NCBI RefSeq assembly: GCF_012396125.1
Contig: NZ_JAAXOX010000005.1
Coordinates: 124,001 to 188,000, forward strand
Reading direction: 5' to 3'
Length of the DNA stretch: 64,000 nt
Source of the DNA: Cellulomonas denverensis
GTDB lineage: Bacteria; Actinomycetota; Actinomycetes; Actinomycetales; Cellulomonadaceae
This document shows positions 27,767 through 36,204 of the stretch, piece after piece (the first letter of the stretch is position 1; each line of letters starts with the position of its first letter). The notes below the pieces were generated by a model. It saw only the letters and a list, made by a program, of their open reading frames with translations, was not told where the DNA came from and made no database searches. Position numbers and translations under genes: made by a program.

Positions 27767-29013
27767 GCGCGAGCACGACCCCGGTCCGTCCGGTCATCCT
27801 CGGCGCCGACATCGGCGTCTACGCGCTGGCCCGGGCGTTCCACGAGGAGTACGGCGTCCGCAGCACCGTGATCGCGGGCGCCGCCCTGGGCCCGATCGCG
27901 GACTCGGCGATCCTGGACGTGCGGCTGGTCGCCGACGGGCACGACCCGCGCCAGCTGGTCGACGAGCTGCTGACCGTCGCCCGGGAGCACACCGGCGGCG
28001 AGCGGCTGGTGCTGCTGGCCAACTCGGACTGGCTGGTCCGGGTGGTGGTGCAGCACCGCGCCGAGCTGGAGCCGTTCTACGTGGTGCCGTTCCTGTCCGC
28101 GGAGCTGCTGGAGCGGCTGAGCGACAAGGCGTCCTTCGCCGAGGCGGCGGTGGCGGCCGGACTGTCCGTGCCGCGCACCATCGTGCAGGACTTCGCCCGG
28201 GCCGGCGACGACGACTGGGCGCCGGTGCCGGTGGACGTCGGCTACCCGCTGATCGCCAAGGCGGCCAGCAGCGCCGACTACCAGGAGGTCGAGTTCCCGG
28301 GGAAGGCGAAGGTCTTCGAGATCGCCGACGCCGACGAGCTGGCCGCACTGTGGGTCTCGCTGCGTGACGCCGGGTTCCGGGGCCGGTTCGTGGTGCAGGA
28401 GCTGATCGGCGGGGACGACACCCGGATGCGGTCGATCACCGCCTACGTCGACTCCCGCGGCTCGATCACCCTGCTCTGCTCGGCGCACGTCCTGCTGGAG
28501 GAGCACACGCCCTCCGGGCTGGGCAACCCGGCGGCGATGGTGGTCACCCGGGAACAGGAGATGCTGGACCAGGCGGCCCGGTTCCTGCGCGAGGTCGGCT
28601 ACGTGGGCTTCGCGAACTTCGACGTGAAGGTCGACCCGCGGGACGGCAGCTTCCGGTTCTTCGAGGTGAACCCCCGGATCGGGCGGAACAACTACTACGT
28701 CACCGCGGCCGGGGCGAATGTCGCCCGGTTCCTGGTCGAGGACCGGGTGCTCGGCCACGCGGTGGACCCGGTGGTGGTCGACGGCGAGGTGCTGTACTCG
28801 ATCCTTCCGCACCGGCTGCTGCTGAAGTACGTGCTCGACCCGGCACTGGCCGGCCGGGTGCGCGGGCTGATCCGGTCCGGGCGGGTGGCGCACCCGCTGC
28901 GCTACCGGGCCGATGCCGGCCTCAAGCGGCGCTGGTACGCCTTCGTCGCCGGCATCAATCAGGTGCGCAAGTTCCGCCGCTACTACCCGGAGGTCACCGG
29001 CACCGGGTTCTGA
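27763..29013 (+). CDS. ATP-grasp ligase, D-aspartate-ligase-like
   Basis: 416 residues. From recollection it aligns along its length with the Enterococcus faecium D-aspartate ligase, which adds D-Asp to the side-chain amine of the peptidoglycan precursor. Shared blocks include PVILGADIGVYALARAF, the lid region PLIAKAASSADYQEVEF, FVVQELIGGDDTRMRS, GYVGFANFDVKVDPRDGS and the metal site FFEVNPRIGRNNYY. An actinobacterium with an ornithine- or lysine-D-Asp/D-Glu cross-bridge (A4 peptidoglycan) would need such an enzyme; whether the substrate is D-Asp or D-Glu is open. Cytoplasmic. It starts at a GTG within the gnd stop, an odd partner for a cell-wall gene. Confidence 0.72.
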   Translation: MSASTTPVRPVILGADIGVYALARAFHEEYGVRSTVIAGAALGPIADSAILDVRLVADGHDPRQLVDELLTVAREHTGGERLVLLANSDWLVRVVVQHRAELEPFYVVPFLSAELLERLSDKASFAEAAVAAGLSVPRTIVQDFARAGDDDWAPVPVDVGYPLIAKAASSADYQEVEFPGKAKVFEIADADELAALWVSLRDAGFRGRFVVQELIGGDDTRMRSITAYVDSRGSITLLCSAHVLLEEHTPSGLGNPAAMVVTREQEMLDQAARFLREVGYVGFANFDVKVDPRDGSFRFFEVNPRIGRNNYYVTAAGANVARFLVEDRVLGHAVDPVVVDGEVLYSILPHRLLLKYVLDPALAGRVRGLIRSGRVAHPLRYRADAGLKRRWYAFVAGINQVRKFRRYYPEVTGTGF

Positions 29014-29025
29014 CCGCACGACCCC

Positions 29026-29065
29026 CGACGGCCCGGGCATCGGCACCACGATGCCCGGGCCGTCG
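29026..29065 (+). terminator. Strong terminator after the ATP-grasp ligase gene
   Basis: A perfect 17-bp stem, CGACGGCCCGGGCATCG with its complement, closes a 6-nt loop 12 bp after the stop. It isolates gnd-ligase from the downstream cai/fix operon. Confidence 0.85.
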
Positions 29066-29075
29066 TCATCCCAGG

Positions 29076-29095
29076 TTTGTGACCCGATTCGCAAA
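29076..29095. promoter_or_regulatory. CRP-type box upstream of the cai/fix operon
   Basis: TTTGTGA-CCCGAT-TCGCAAA is a 20-bp dyad whose core TGTGA-N6-TCGCA matches the CRP consensus at 9 of 10 specified positions. It is 171 bp before the first gene. In E. coli the cai and fix operons depend on CRP and FNR, so control by a CRP/FNR protein here is plausible. No such regulator is in the window. Confidence 0.6.
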
Positions 29096-29265
29096 GTGGC
29101 CCGATGCGGTACGGAGCCACGGGGGAGCGGGTACCGAGGATGCGCCGCCGGGTACCCAACCCCCGCGTGAATCCCGAGTGGTGGTCCGGATCACCTCCCC
29201 GCCACGGCCACAGTGACTGCTGGTCGCCCGGACGCGGGAGTCGGGGCCCTCGGAGAGGACATCGG

Positions 29266-30576
29266 ATGGCGAAGGCGGCGGAACTCAGCCGGGTGCGCAA
29301 GTGGATCGTGCTGATCCTGGTCAGCATGGGTAGCTCCACGATCTATGCCCCGGCCTACCTCAAGAACACCTTCTACGACGCACAGCTCGAGTCGTTGCAG
29401 ATCACCAACACCCAGGTCGGGCAGCTGATGAGCGCCTACGCCTGGACCGCGGTGGTGGTCTACCTGTTCTCCGGCCTGATCGCCGACCGGGTACGGATGC
29501 GCACCCTGTCCGCGGTGGGCTTCTTCACCACCGCCGCCCTGACCTTCGCCTACGCGATGCTGCCGTCCTTCGGCATCCTGATCGCGATCTTCATCGGGAT
29601 GGGCATCTCCTCGATCCTGCTGTGGTGGGGCTGCCGGTACAAGCTGGTCCGGCTGGTCTCCACCGAGGAGGACTACTCCCGGCAGATCGGGATCAGCTAC
29701 GGCTTCTACGGCGTGGCGGGCCTGCTGATCGGCGTGATCGGCACCTGGATCCTGGGCGCGTTCGGCGACGACTCGCAGGCCGCGTTCCAGACCTTCCTGT
29801 TCGTGATCGGCGGGATGATCGCCCTGCTGGGTGTGCTGTCCCTGGTGTTCATCCCGAAGTTCGACGGTGAGATCAAGACCGGCGGCTCGGTGAAGGCGGT
29901 GCTGGTCGACGCCGGCCGGGCGCTGGTCAACCCGGTGGTGCTGCTGACCGCGGTGGCGCTGTTCTTCGTGTACTTCTTCTACACCTGCACCTCCTACACC
30001 GCGCCGTACATGACCGCCCTGGGTGCGGACAGCACGGTGACCAACATGGTGTCGGTGGTCCGGACCTACGGCATCACCCTGCTGGCCGGCCCGATCTTCG
30101 GGATGCTGGCGCACAAGGCGAAGAAGTCCTCGCTGGTGATCTGGATCGGCGCGGTGCTCGCCGCGGTCGCCTTCGCGGTGGTGGCGTTGCTGCCGGGCAC
30201 CGCGGGCTCGATCACCGCGATCGCGGTGCTGGCGATCGCCCTGGGCTTCATCTCCAACGGTGTGTTCGGGATCTGCTCCGGGATGCTCACCGAGGGCAAG
30301 GTGCCGCTGTCCTCCTTCGGTGCGGCCACCGGGGTGCTGTCGGTGATCGGCTTCCTGCCCGACACCTTCTCCTCGATCTGGCTCGGGTCGATCCTGGACC
30401 GGGCGGAGGAGGCCGGCGACGTGACCACCGCCTACCCGACGGTGTTCTGGATCCTGGCCGCCATCGCCGCGATCGCCGCGATCGCCGCCCTGGCCCTGTC
30501 GATGTACGTCCGCAGCCACAAGGCCACCCTGGAGCAGAACTACGAGCGTGAGCTCGCCGAGGCGGTCATGGCCTGA
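29266..30576 (+). CDS. MFS transporter, first gene of the cai/fix operon
   Basis: 436 residues with twelve predicted membrane segments. MFS signature: [19 protein letters not shown] after helix 2, and an equivalent half-repeat in the C-terminal part. The N-terminus [31 protein letters not shown] cut across helix 1 resembles organophosphate or sugar-acid type carriers, but I cannot name the substrate. It replaces the carnitine/gamma-butyrobetaine antiporter CaiT (BCCT family) of E. coli. GGAGAGG ribosome site, ATG at 29266; upstream in-frame starts lack support. The stop overlaps the esterase gene by one base. Confidence 0.88.
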   Translation: MAKAAELSRVRKWIVLILVSMGSSTIYAPAYLKNTFYDAQLESLQITNTQVGQLMSAYAWTAVVVYLFSGLIADRVRMRTLSAVGFFTTAALTFAYAMLPSFGILIAIFIGMGISSILLWWGCRYKLVRLVSTEEDYSRQIGISYGFYGVAGLLIGVIGTWILGAFGDDSQAAFQTFLFVIGGMIALLGVLSLVFIPKFDGEIKTGGSVKAVLVDAGRALVNPVVLLTAVALFFVYFFYTCTSYTAPYMTALGADSTVTNMVSVVRTYGITLLAGPIFGMLAHKAKKSSLVIWIGAVLAAVAFAVVALLPGTAGSITAIAVLAIALGFISNGVFGICSGMLTEGKVPLSSFGAATGVLSVIGFLPDTFSSIWLGSILDRAEEAGDVTTAYPTVFWILAAIAAIAAIAALALSMYVRSHKATLEQNYERELAEAVMA

Positions 30577-31514
30577 TGCGCACCATCGTGGACGTCCTCG
30601 GGTCGATCACCCCCGGCATGCGGGCGGTGCTGGACACCCAGGCCCGGCTCACCGCGGAACTGGCCCGGCCGGGCACCGACCTGGCCACCCTCCGGGCCAA
30701 CTACTCCGCCGAGCACCGGTACTGGAACGAGGGCGGTCCCACGATGGCCCGCACCGTGGACCGGCGGATCGCCGGGGTGGCGGTGCGCGAGCATCACCCG
30801 GTGCCGGGGGCGAGCGACCGGATCGTGTACCTGCACGGCGGTGGCTTCGTCCTCGGCGACCTGGACAGCCACGACCGGATCATGCGGGTGCTGGCCGACC
30901 GGACCGGTGCCGTGGTGGTCGGCGTCGACTACACCCTGTCCCCGGAGGCGAAGTTCCCCCGGGCGATCGAGGAGGCCGCCGCGGTGGTCCGGGTGGTCGC
31001 CGCCGAGTCCGGGGCGCCGGTCGGCCTGGCCGGCGACTCCGGCGGCGCGATGCTCTCCCTGGCCACCGCGGTGTACCTGCGCGACCACGAGGGCGTCGAC
31101 GGCACAGAGCTCGGCCCGCTGCTGCTCTGGTACGGGATGTACGGCCTGCGCGACTCGGCCTCCCGCCGGCTGCTCGGCGGCCCGTGGGACGGCCTGGCGC
31201 CGGACGACCTGACCGCCTACCTGGACTGGTACACCACCGGCCCGGCCGACCTGGACAGCCCGTACCTCGACCTGCTGTCCGCCGACCTGTCCGGCCTGCC
31301 GCCGATGTACGTCGCGGCCACCGACCTGGACCCGCTGATCGACGACAGCGCCGCGCTGGTCCGGCTGCTGGAGCTGCACGGGGTGCCGCACCGGTACCAG
31401 GTCTTCACCGGCGTGCTGCACGCCTTCCTGCACTGCTCGCGCGACCTGCCGGAGGCGCAGACCGCCCTCGACCAGGGCGCCGGGTTCTACACCGACCACA
31501 GAAAGGCCCACTGA
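30576..31514 (+). CDS. Alpha/beta hydrolase of the hormone-sensitive-lipase/acetyl esterase family
   Basis: 312 residues. Motifs: oxyanion loop [16 protein letters not shown] near residues 87-102, nucleophile elbow AGDSGGAM, acid in [11 protein letters not shown] and His in LHAFLHCS. It hydrolyses carboxylic esters of short acyl groups, or possibly amides or lactones. The position between a transporter gene and caiA suggests that it releases the pathway substrate from an ester, or a CoA/acyl product. Such an enzyme is not part of the E. coli cai operon. Overlaps both neighbours by one base (TGATG). Confidence 0.88.
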   Translation: MRTIVDVLGSITPGMRAVLDTQARLTAELARPGTDLATLRANYSAEHRYWNEGGPTMARTVDRRIAGVAVREHHPVPGASDRIVYLHGGGFVLGDLDSHDRIMRVLADRTGAVVVGVDYTLSPEAKFPRAIEEAAAVVRVVAAESGAPVGLAGDSGGAMLSLATAVYLRDHEGVDGTELGPLLLWYGMYGLRDSASRRLLGGPWDGLAPDDLTAYLDWYTTGPADLDSPYLDLLSADLSGLPPMYVAATDLDPLIDDSAALVRLLELHGVPHRYQVFTGVLHAFLHCSRDLPEAQTALDQGAGFYTDHRKAH

Positions 31515-32647
31515 TGGACTTCCGCCTGACCGAGGACCAGGACCTGATGGTCCAGGCCGTCCGCGAGCTGATGGCCCAGGAGAACTGGGAGCCGTACTTC
31601 GCCGAGTGCGACGCGAAGCACGAGTACCCGCAGCGCTTCGTGCAGGCGCTGTGCGAGCTCGGGATCGACACCCTGCTGCTGCCGGAGTCGGCCGGCGGGC
31701 TGGACGCCGGCTGGACCACGGTCGCCGCGGTCTGGGAGGAGCTGGGCCGCCAGGGCGTACCGACCTACGTGCTCTACCAGCTGCCCACCCTGGGCACGGT
31801 GGTCGAGGTCGGCACCCCGGCCCAGCAGGAGAAGATCCTGAGCTACCTGGGCACCGGCAAGCAGATCTGGAACTTCGCGATGACCGAGCCGGGTGCCGGG
31901 TCGAGCTTCGCCGCGATGTCCACCACCTACACCCGGCGCGACGGCAAGGTGTACCTGACCGGGCACAAGACCTTCATCACCTCCTCGGCCGGGGTCGACC
32001 AACTGGTCGTGATGGCCCGCAACGCCGAGGACATGGACCAGTACACCGAGTGGTTCGTGGACATGTCCCTGCCGGGGATCACCAAGGAGCCGCTGGAGAA
32101 GCTCGGCCTGCGGATGGACTCCTGCTGCGAGATCTACTTCGACCAGGTGGAGCTGCGCGAAGAGGACATGTTCGGCCAGGAGGGCCAGGGCTTCGCCCGG
32201 ACCGTGGCCGACTTCGACCTGGAGCGGTTCCTGGTCGCCGCCTGCGACTACGGCTGGGCGCTGTGTGCCTACGAGGACGCGCTGCGCTACGCCAACCAGC
32301 GCGAGCAGGGCGGGCAGGCGATCGGCCGCTACCAGCTGATCCAGGACAAGATCGCCCGGATGCGGATCGCGCTGACCAACATGCGCAACATGGTCTTCGA
32401 GACCGCTTGGAAGGCCGACAACGACCTGCTGGGCAAGGGCGACTGCTCGATGCTCAAGCTGTACTGCACCCAGGCCGCCGCCGCCGTGGTGGACGACGCG
32501 ATCCAGATCCTCGGCGGCATCGCGGTCACCGGGGCACACCGGGTGGCCCGGTTCTACCGCGACCTGCGGGTGGAGCGGATCAGCGGTGGCACCGACGAGA
32601 TGATGGTGCTCACCACCGCCCGCGCCGCGCTGAAGGAGTACCGCTGA
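31514..32647 (+). CDS. caiA: CaiA-like acyl-CoA dehydrogenase (crotonobetainyl-CoA reductase type)
   Basis: 377 residues, against 380 in E. coli CaiA, with resemblance from end to end by recollection: [90 protein letters not shown] and [19 protein letters not shown]. In E. coli CaiA reduces crotonobetainyl-CoA to gamma-butyrobetainyl-CoA with electrons from FixABCX. All four fix genes are in this operon, which supports the same direction. The real acyl group is not certain, because CaiT and CaiD are missing. Coupled to both neighbours by one-base overlaps. Confidence 0.9.
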   Translation: MDFRLTEDQDLMVQAVRELMAQENWEPYFAECDAKHEYPQRFVQALCELGIDTLLLPESAGGLDAGWTTVAAVWEELGRQGVPTYVLYQLPTLGTVVEVGTPAQQEKILSYLGTGKQIWNFAMTEPGAGSSFAAMSTTYTRRDGKVYLTGHKTFITSSAGVDQLVVMARNAEDMDQYTEWFVDMSLPGITKEPLEKLGLRMDSCCEIYFDQVELREEDMFGQEGQGFARTVADFDLERFLVAACDYGWALCAYEDALRYANQREQGGQAIGRYQLIQDKIARMRIALTNMRNMVFETAWKADNDLLGKGDCSMLKLYCTQAAAAVVDDAIQILGGIAVTGAHRVARFYRDLRVERISGGTDEMMVLTTARAALKEYR

Positions 32648-33852
32648 TGGCCGGGGCGGTGCCCGAGTTCGGGGTGCTGTCCGGGGTCAAGGTGGTCTAC
32701 TCCGCGGTGGAGATCGCCGCCCCCACCGCCGCCGCGCTGATGGCCGAGTGGGGCGCGGACGTGGTCTGGATCGAGAACACCCGCACCGGTGACTCGATGC
32801 GGGACACCACCTGGGTCAAGGAGATGGAGCGCCGCAACCAGCGCTCGATCTCGATGAACCCGTTCACCGAGGAGGGCCGCGCGGTCCTGCTCGACCTGAT
32901 CGCCGACGCCGACATCTTCATCGAGTCCTCCAAGGGCCCGACCTACGCCCGGCGCGGCATCACCGACGAGCTGCTCTGGGAGCGCAACCCGAAGCTGGTG
33001 ATCGTGCACGTGTCCGGCTTCGGCCAGTACGGCGTGCCCGAGCGGGTGAACCGCGCCGCCTACGACCTGACCGTGCAGGCCTACTCCGGCTACCTCGCCC
33101 AGAACGGCACCGAGGACCAGCCGATGGCCCCGCTGCCCTACGTCGGGGACTACTTCACGTCGGAGATGGTCACCGCCTCCGCGCTGGCCGCCCTGCACAA
33201 GGCCCGGGCCACCGGCGAGGGCGAGAGCATCGACGTGGCGATGTACGAGGTGATGCTGCGGGTCGGCGCCTACTACCTGATGGACTACCTGAACGCCGGC
33301 GTCCGCTACCCCCGGCCCGGCGCGCGGCACCCCAACCTGTGCGGCATCGGCGAGTACAAGTGCGCCGACGGCTTCATCGGGCTGTGCGTCTACGGCGTCC
33401 CGCAGAACAAGTACCTGCTGGAGCGGATCGGGCTCGGTCACCTGTGGGGCACCGAGGAGTACCCCGAGGACACCGCGGCACTCTGGCTGGACGGCCCGAA
33501 GGCGGAGCTGATCGAGCAGAAGCTGGACGAGTTCTGCCTGACCCAGAACGCCCGGGAGCTGGAGGACGAGTTCTCCGCGGTCGGGATCGCCGCCAACGCG
33601 GTACTGGAGTTCGACCAGCTGCTGGCCGAACCGCACCTGGCCGAGCGGGACGCCATCGTCAGCTGGGAGAACCAGCAGGGCGACCCGGTGCGCGGGGTCG
33701 GGATCTTCCCGAAGTTCACCCGGCACCCGGGGCGGATCTGGCGCCCGATGCCCGACCTGGGGATGGACACCGACACCGTCCTGACCGAGGCCGGCTACAC
33801 CCCCGAGCAGATCGCCGCCCTCGCCGAGAACGGCACGATCCGGAGGGGATGA
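32647..33852 (+). CDS. caiB: CaiB-like CoA-transferase
   Basis: 401 residues, close to E. coli CaiB (405). Type III CoA-transferase: FGVLSGVKVVYSAVEIAAP at the start, RRGITDELLWERNPKLVIVHV cut at 20 residues, SGFGQYG, PYVGDYFTSEMVTASALAAL with the catalytic Asp, and GEGESIDVAMYEVMLRVGAYYLMDY cut short. In E. coli it transfers CoA between carnitine, crotonobetaine and gamma-butyrobetaine. Strong conservation of regions around the active site argues for a substrate resembling these. The tail HPGRIWRPMPDLGMDTD matches the CaiB C-terminus. Its ATG overlaps the caiA stop by one base and its stop overlaps caiC by four. Confidence 0.88.
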   Translation: MAGAVPEFGVLSGVKVVYSAVEIAAPTAAALMAEWGADVVWIENTRTGDSMRDTTWVKEMERRNQRSISMNPFTEEGRAVLLDLIADADIFIESSKGPTYARRGITDELLWERNPKLVIVHVSGFGQYGVPERVNRAAYDLTVQAYSGYLAQNGTEDQPMAPLPYVGDYFTSEMVTASALAALHKARATGEGESIDVAMYEVMLRVGAYYLMDYLNAGVRYPRPGARHPNLCGIGEYKCADGFIGLCVYGVPQNKYLLERIGLGHLWGTEEYPEDTAALWLDGPKAELIEQKLDEFCLTQNARELEDEFSAVGIAANAVLEFDQLLAEPHLAERDAIVSWENQQGDPVRGVGIFPKFTRHPGRIWRPMPDLGMDTDTVLTEAGYTPEQIAALAENGTIRRG

Positions 33853-35327
33853 GAGCACTGCCCGACCAGACACTGCCGGAGCTGTGGCGCTCGCGGGTCG
33901 ACCGGCGCGGAGACCATCCCGCGCTGGTCACCCTCGGCTGCGACGGGGAGACCCGCACCCACAGCTACGACGACCTCGACCGGCTCGCCGGGGGTGCCGC
34001 CGCCATGCTCGGCGCCCTCGGCGTGCGGTCCGGCTCCACCGTGGTGCTGCACCTGGCACCCGGGCCGGAGCTGCTGGCCGGCTTCCTCGCGGTCGCCGGA
34101 CTGGGCGCGGTCGCCGTGGTCCTGCACCCGGACACCCCGGTCGAGGAGTGCGCACAGGTGGTGGCCCGCACCGGCGCCCGGGTGGCGGTCTGCCCGCCGG
34201 GCGTGGCCGGCCGGTACACCACCCAGCACGTGGTGGACCCCGCGGACTGGACGCCCGGGCAGCGACTGCCGGTGCACCCGATCGACGGCAGCACGCCGGT
34301 CAGCATCGTGTTCACCTCGGGCTCGACCGCCACGCCCAAGGGCGTGCTGCTCACCCACACCAACCTGGTGTTCTCCGGCCGGTTCGTGCAGTGGCAGGCC
34401 GCGCTCACCGAGGACGACCGGCTGCTGACCACCATGCCGGCCTGCCACGTGAACTTCCAGCTCAACGCGATGCTGCCGATCCTGACCGCCGGCGGCACCC
34501 TGATCGTGGTGGACCGGTACTCGGCCCGGCGGTTCTGGCGGCAGGTCCGCGAGCAGCGCGCCACCGTGGTGCAGTCGATCGCGATGATGGTGCGCACCCA
34601 GCTCTGCCAGCCGGTGGAGCCGGGGGAGCGGGACCACCAGGTGCGCGAGGTGCTCTACTACCTGCCGATCACCGACGCGGAGAAGGACGAGTACACCGAG
34701 CGGTTCGGCGTCCGGCTGCTCAACTCCTACGGCAACAGCGAGTGCCTGGTCGGGGCGATCACCGACCCGCCCACCGGCGAGCGGCGCTGGCCGTCGATCG
34801 GCCGGGTCGGACCGGGGTACCAGGCCCGGATCGCCGACGAGCAGGGCCACGCGCTCCCGGACGGCGAGACCGGCGAGATCCAGCTGCGCGGCGAACCCGG
34901 GGTCACGTTCATGGCCGGCTACCTGGACGACCCGGCCGCCACCGCCGCGCTCTACGACGCCGACGGCTGGATGCACACCGGGGACCTCGGCCACCGGGAC
35001 GCCGACGGCTGGTTCTACTTCGCCGACCGGCGCTCGCGGGTGATCAAGCGCGGCGCGGAGAACATCTCCCCGGCCCGGGTGGAGGCCGTGCTGGCCGAAC
35101 ACCCCGCGATCGCGGAGGCCTCGGTGATCGGGGTGCCGGACCCGATCTACGACCAGGCGGTCAAGGCGGTCGTCGCCCCGAAGCCCGGTCACGCGCTCAC
35201 CGCCGACGCGGTGATCGCGCACTGTGCGGCCCGGCTGCCGCGCTTCATGGTCCCCACCGTGGTCGAGCTGGTCGACCACTTGCCCCAGACCCGCAGCTTC
35301 AAGGTCGCGACCAGCGCCCTGGACTGA
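33849..35327 (+). CDS. caiC: CaiC-like acyl-CoA ligase
   Basis: 492 residues. Adenylate-forming ligase that would prime the CoA cycle. Motifs: P-loop IVFTSGSTATPKGVLLTHTN, substrate-side NSYGNSECLVG, ADGWMHTGDLGHRD, and FADRRSRVIKRGAENISP. The similarity to E. coli CaiC is visible in ALTEDDRLLTTMPACHVN, YSARRFWRQV, REVLYYLPITDAEKDEY and ERRWPSIGRVG. The C-terminal catalytic Lys is kept, but its usual Gly-Lys context is Phe-Lys (TRSFKVATSALD), an oddity that may slow or alter the adenylation half-reaction. ATG within the caiB stop (ATGA). Confidence 0.87.
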   Translation: MRALPDQTLPELWRSRVDRRGDHPALVTLGCDGETRTHSYDDLDRLAGGAAAMLGALGVRSGSTVVLHLAPGPELLAGFLAVAGLGAVAVVLHPDTPVEECAQVVARTGARVAVCPPGVAGRYTTQHVVDPADWTPGQRLPVHPIDGSTPVSIVFTSGSTATPKGVLLTHTNLVFSGRFVQWQAALTEDDRLLTTMPACHVNFQLNAMLPILTAGGTLIVVDRYSARRFWRQVREQRATVVQSIAMMVRTQLCQPVEPGERDHQVREVLYYLPITDAEKDEYTERFGVRLLNSYGNSECLVGAITDPPTGERRWPSIGRVGPGYQARIADEQGHALPDGETGEIQLRGEPGVTFMAGYLDDPAATAALYDADGWMHTGDLGHRDADGWFYFADRRSRVIKRGAENISPARVEAVLAEHPAIAEASVIGVPDPIYDQAVKAVVAPKPGHALTADAVIAHCAARLPRFMVPTVVELVDHLPQTRSFKVATSALD

Positions 35328-35349
35328 CCCGTACGAAAGGACGACAGAG

Positions 35350-36204
35350 ATGGCGATCAAGACCGAGATGGTCGGACAGTGGTTCGGCCCGTTCGAGCGC
35401 GAGTACACCACCCGCGACCTGAGCCTGTTCGCCCTCGGCTCGGGCTGCGCGATCGACGGCCGGACCGACCTGGAGTACGTGTACGAGAAGGACATGAAGG
35501 TGCTGCCCACCTTCGGCGCGATGCCGATCGTGGACTCCGAGGTCACCCGGACCATCGACTACGGCTACAACTACGCCGGGTCGCTGCACTGGAGCTTCGA
35601 CCTGACCTTCCACCGGCCGATCACCCAGCTCGCCGGGACGCTGTCCACCAAGGTGCTGCTCAAGGGCCTCTACGACCGGGGCGAGGGCAAGGGCCTGCTC
35701 GCCCAGCACGTCGGGGACACCTACGACGGCGACGGCAACCTGATCTTCACCAACGAGTCCTGGGACTGCCTGATCTACGACGGCGGCTGGGGCGGGCCGG
35801 CGGCGCCCAAGGACCTGGTCGAGATGCCCGACCGCCCGGCCGACATCGCGATCGAGGAGCGGATCCCGGAGAACCAGGCGCTGATCTACCGGCTGTCCGG
35901 CGACTACCACCCCCAGCACGTGGACTGGGAGTACGCCGCCGCCAACGGCCAGCCGCGCCCGATCCTGCACGCGGTCAGCTTCGCCGGGGTGGTCTGCCGG
36001 CACGCGATCGGCGCGCTGTTCCCCGGTGAGCCGGAGCGGCTGACCCGGTTCAAGACCCGGATCACCAGCCCGGTGCTGCCCGGCACCACGGTGCGCACCG
36101 AACTGTGGCGGATGGACGAGGGCCGGGTGCACTTCCGCCTGGTGAACGCCGACGACCCGACCGCCAAGCCCTTCCTGAACTGGGGGGTCATCGAGTGGAA
36201 GTGA
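35350..36204 (+). CDS. MaoC-family (hotdog) enoyl-CoA hydratase, double domain
   Basis: 284 residues. The N-terminal half begins like hydratase-2 proteins (FGPFEREYTTRDLSLFALGS). The C-terminal half carries the hydratase-2 motif YRLSGDYHPQHVDWEYAAA with the catalytic Asp and His, then PRPILHAVSFAGVVC. R-specific hydratases of this class add water to trans-2-enoyl-CoA. Its place directly after caiC is where E. coli has caiD, a crotonase-fold hydratase acting on crotonobetainyl-CoA. I infer non-homologous replacement. The family motif usually reads NPLHxD and PILHG; here HPQHVD and PILHA differ slightly, suggesting an unusual acyl group. GAAAGGA ribosome site. Confidence 0.82.
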   Translation: MAIKTEMVGQWFGPFEREYTTRDLSLFALGSGCAIDGRTDLEYVYEKDMKVLPTFGAMPIVDSEVTRTIDYGYNYAGSLHWSFDLTFHRPITQLAGTLSTKVLLKGLYDRGEGKGLLAQHVGDTYDGDGNLIFTNESWDCLIYDGGWGGPAAPKDLVEMPDRPADIAIEERIPENQALIYRLSGDYHPQHVDWEYAAANGQPRPILHAVSFAGVVCRHAIGALFPGEPERLTRFKTRITSPVLPGTTVRTELWRMDEGRVHFRLVNADDPTAKPFLNWGVIEWK

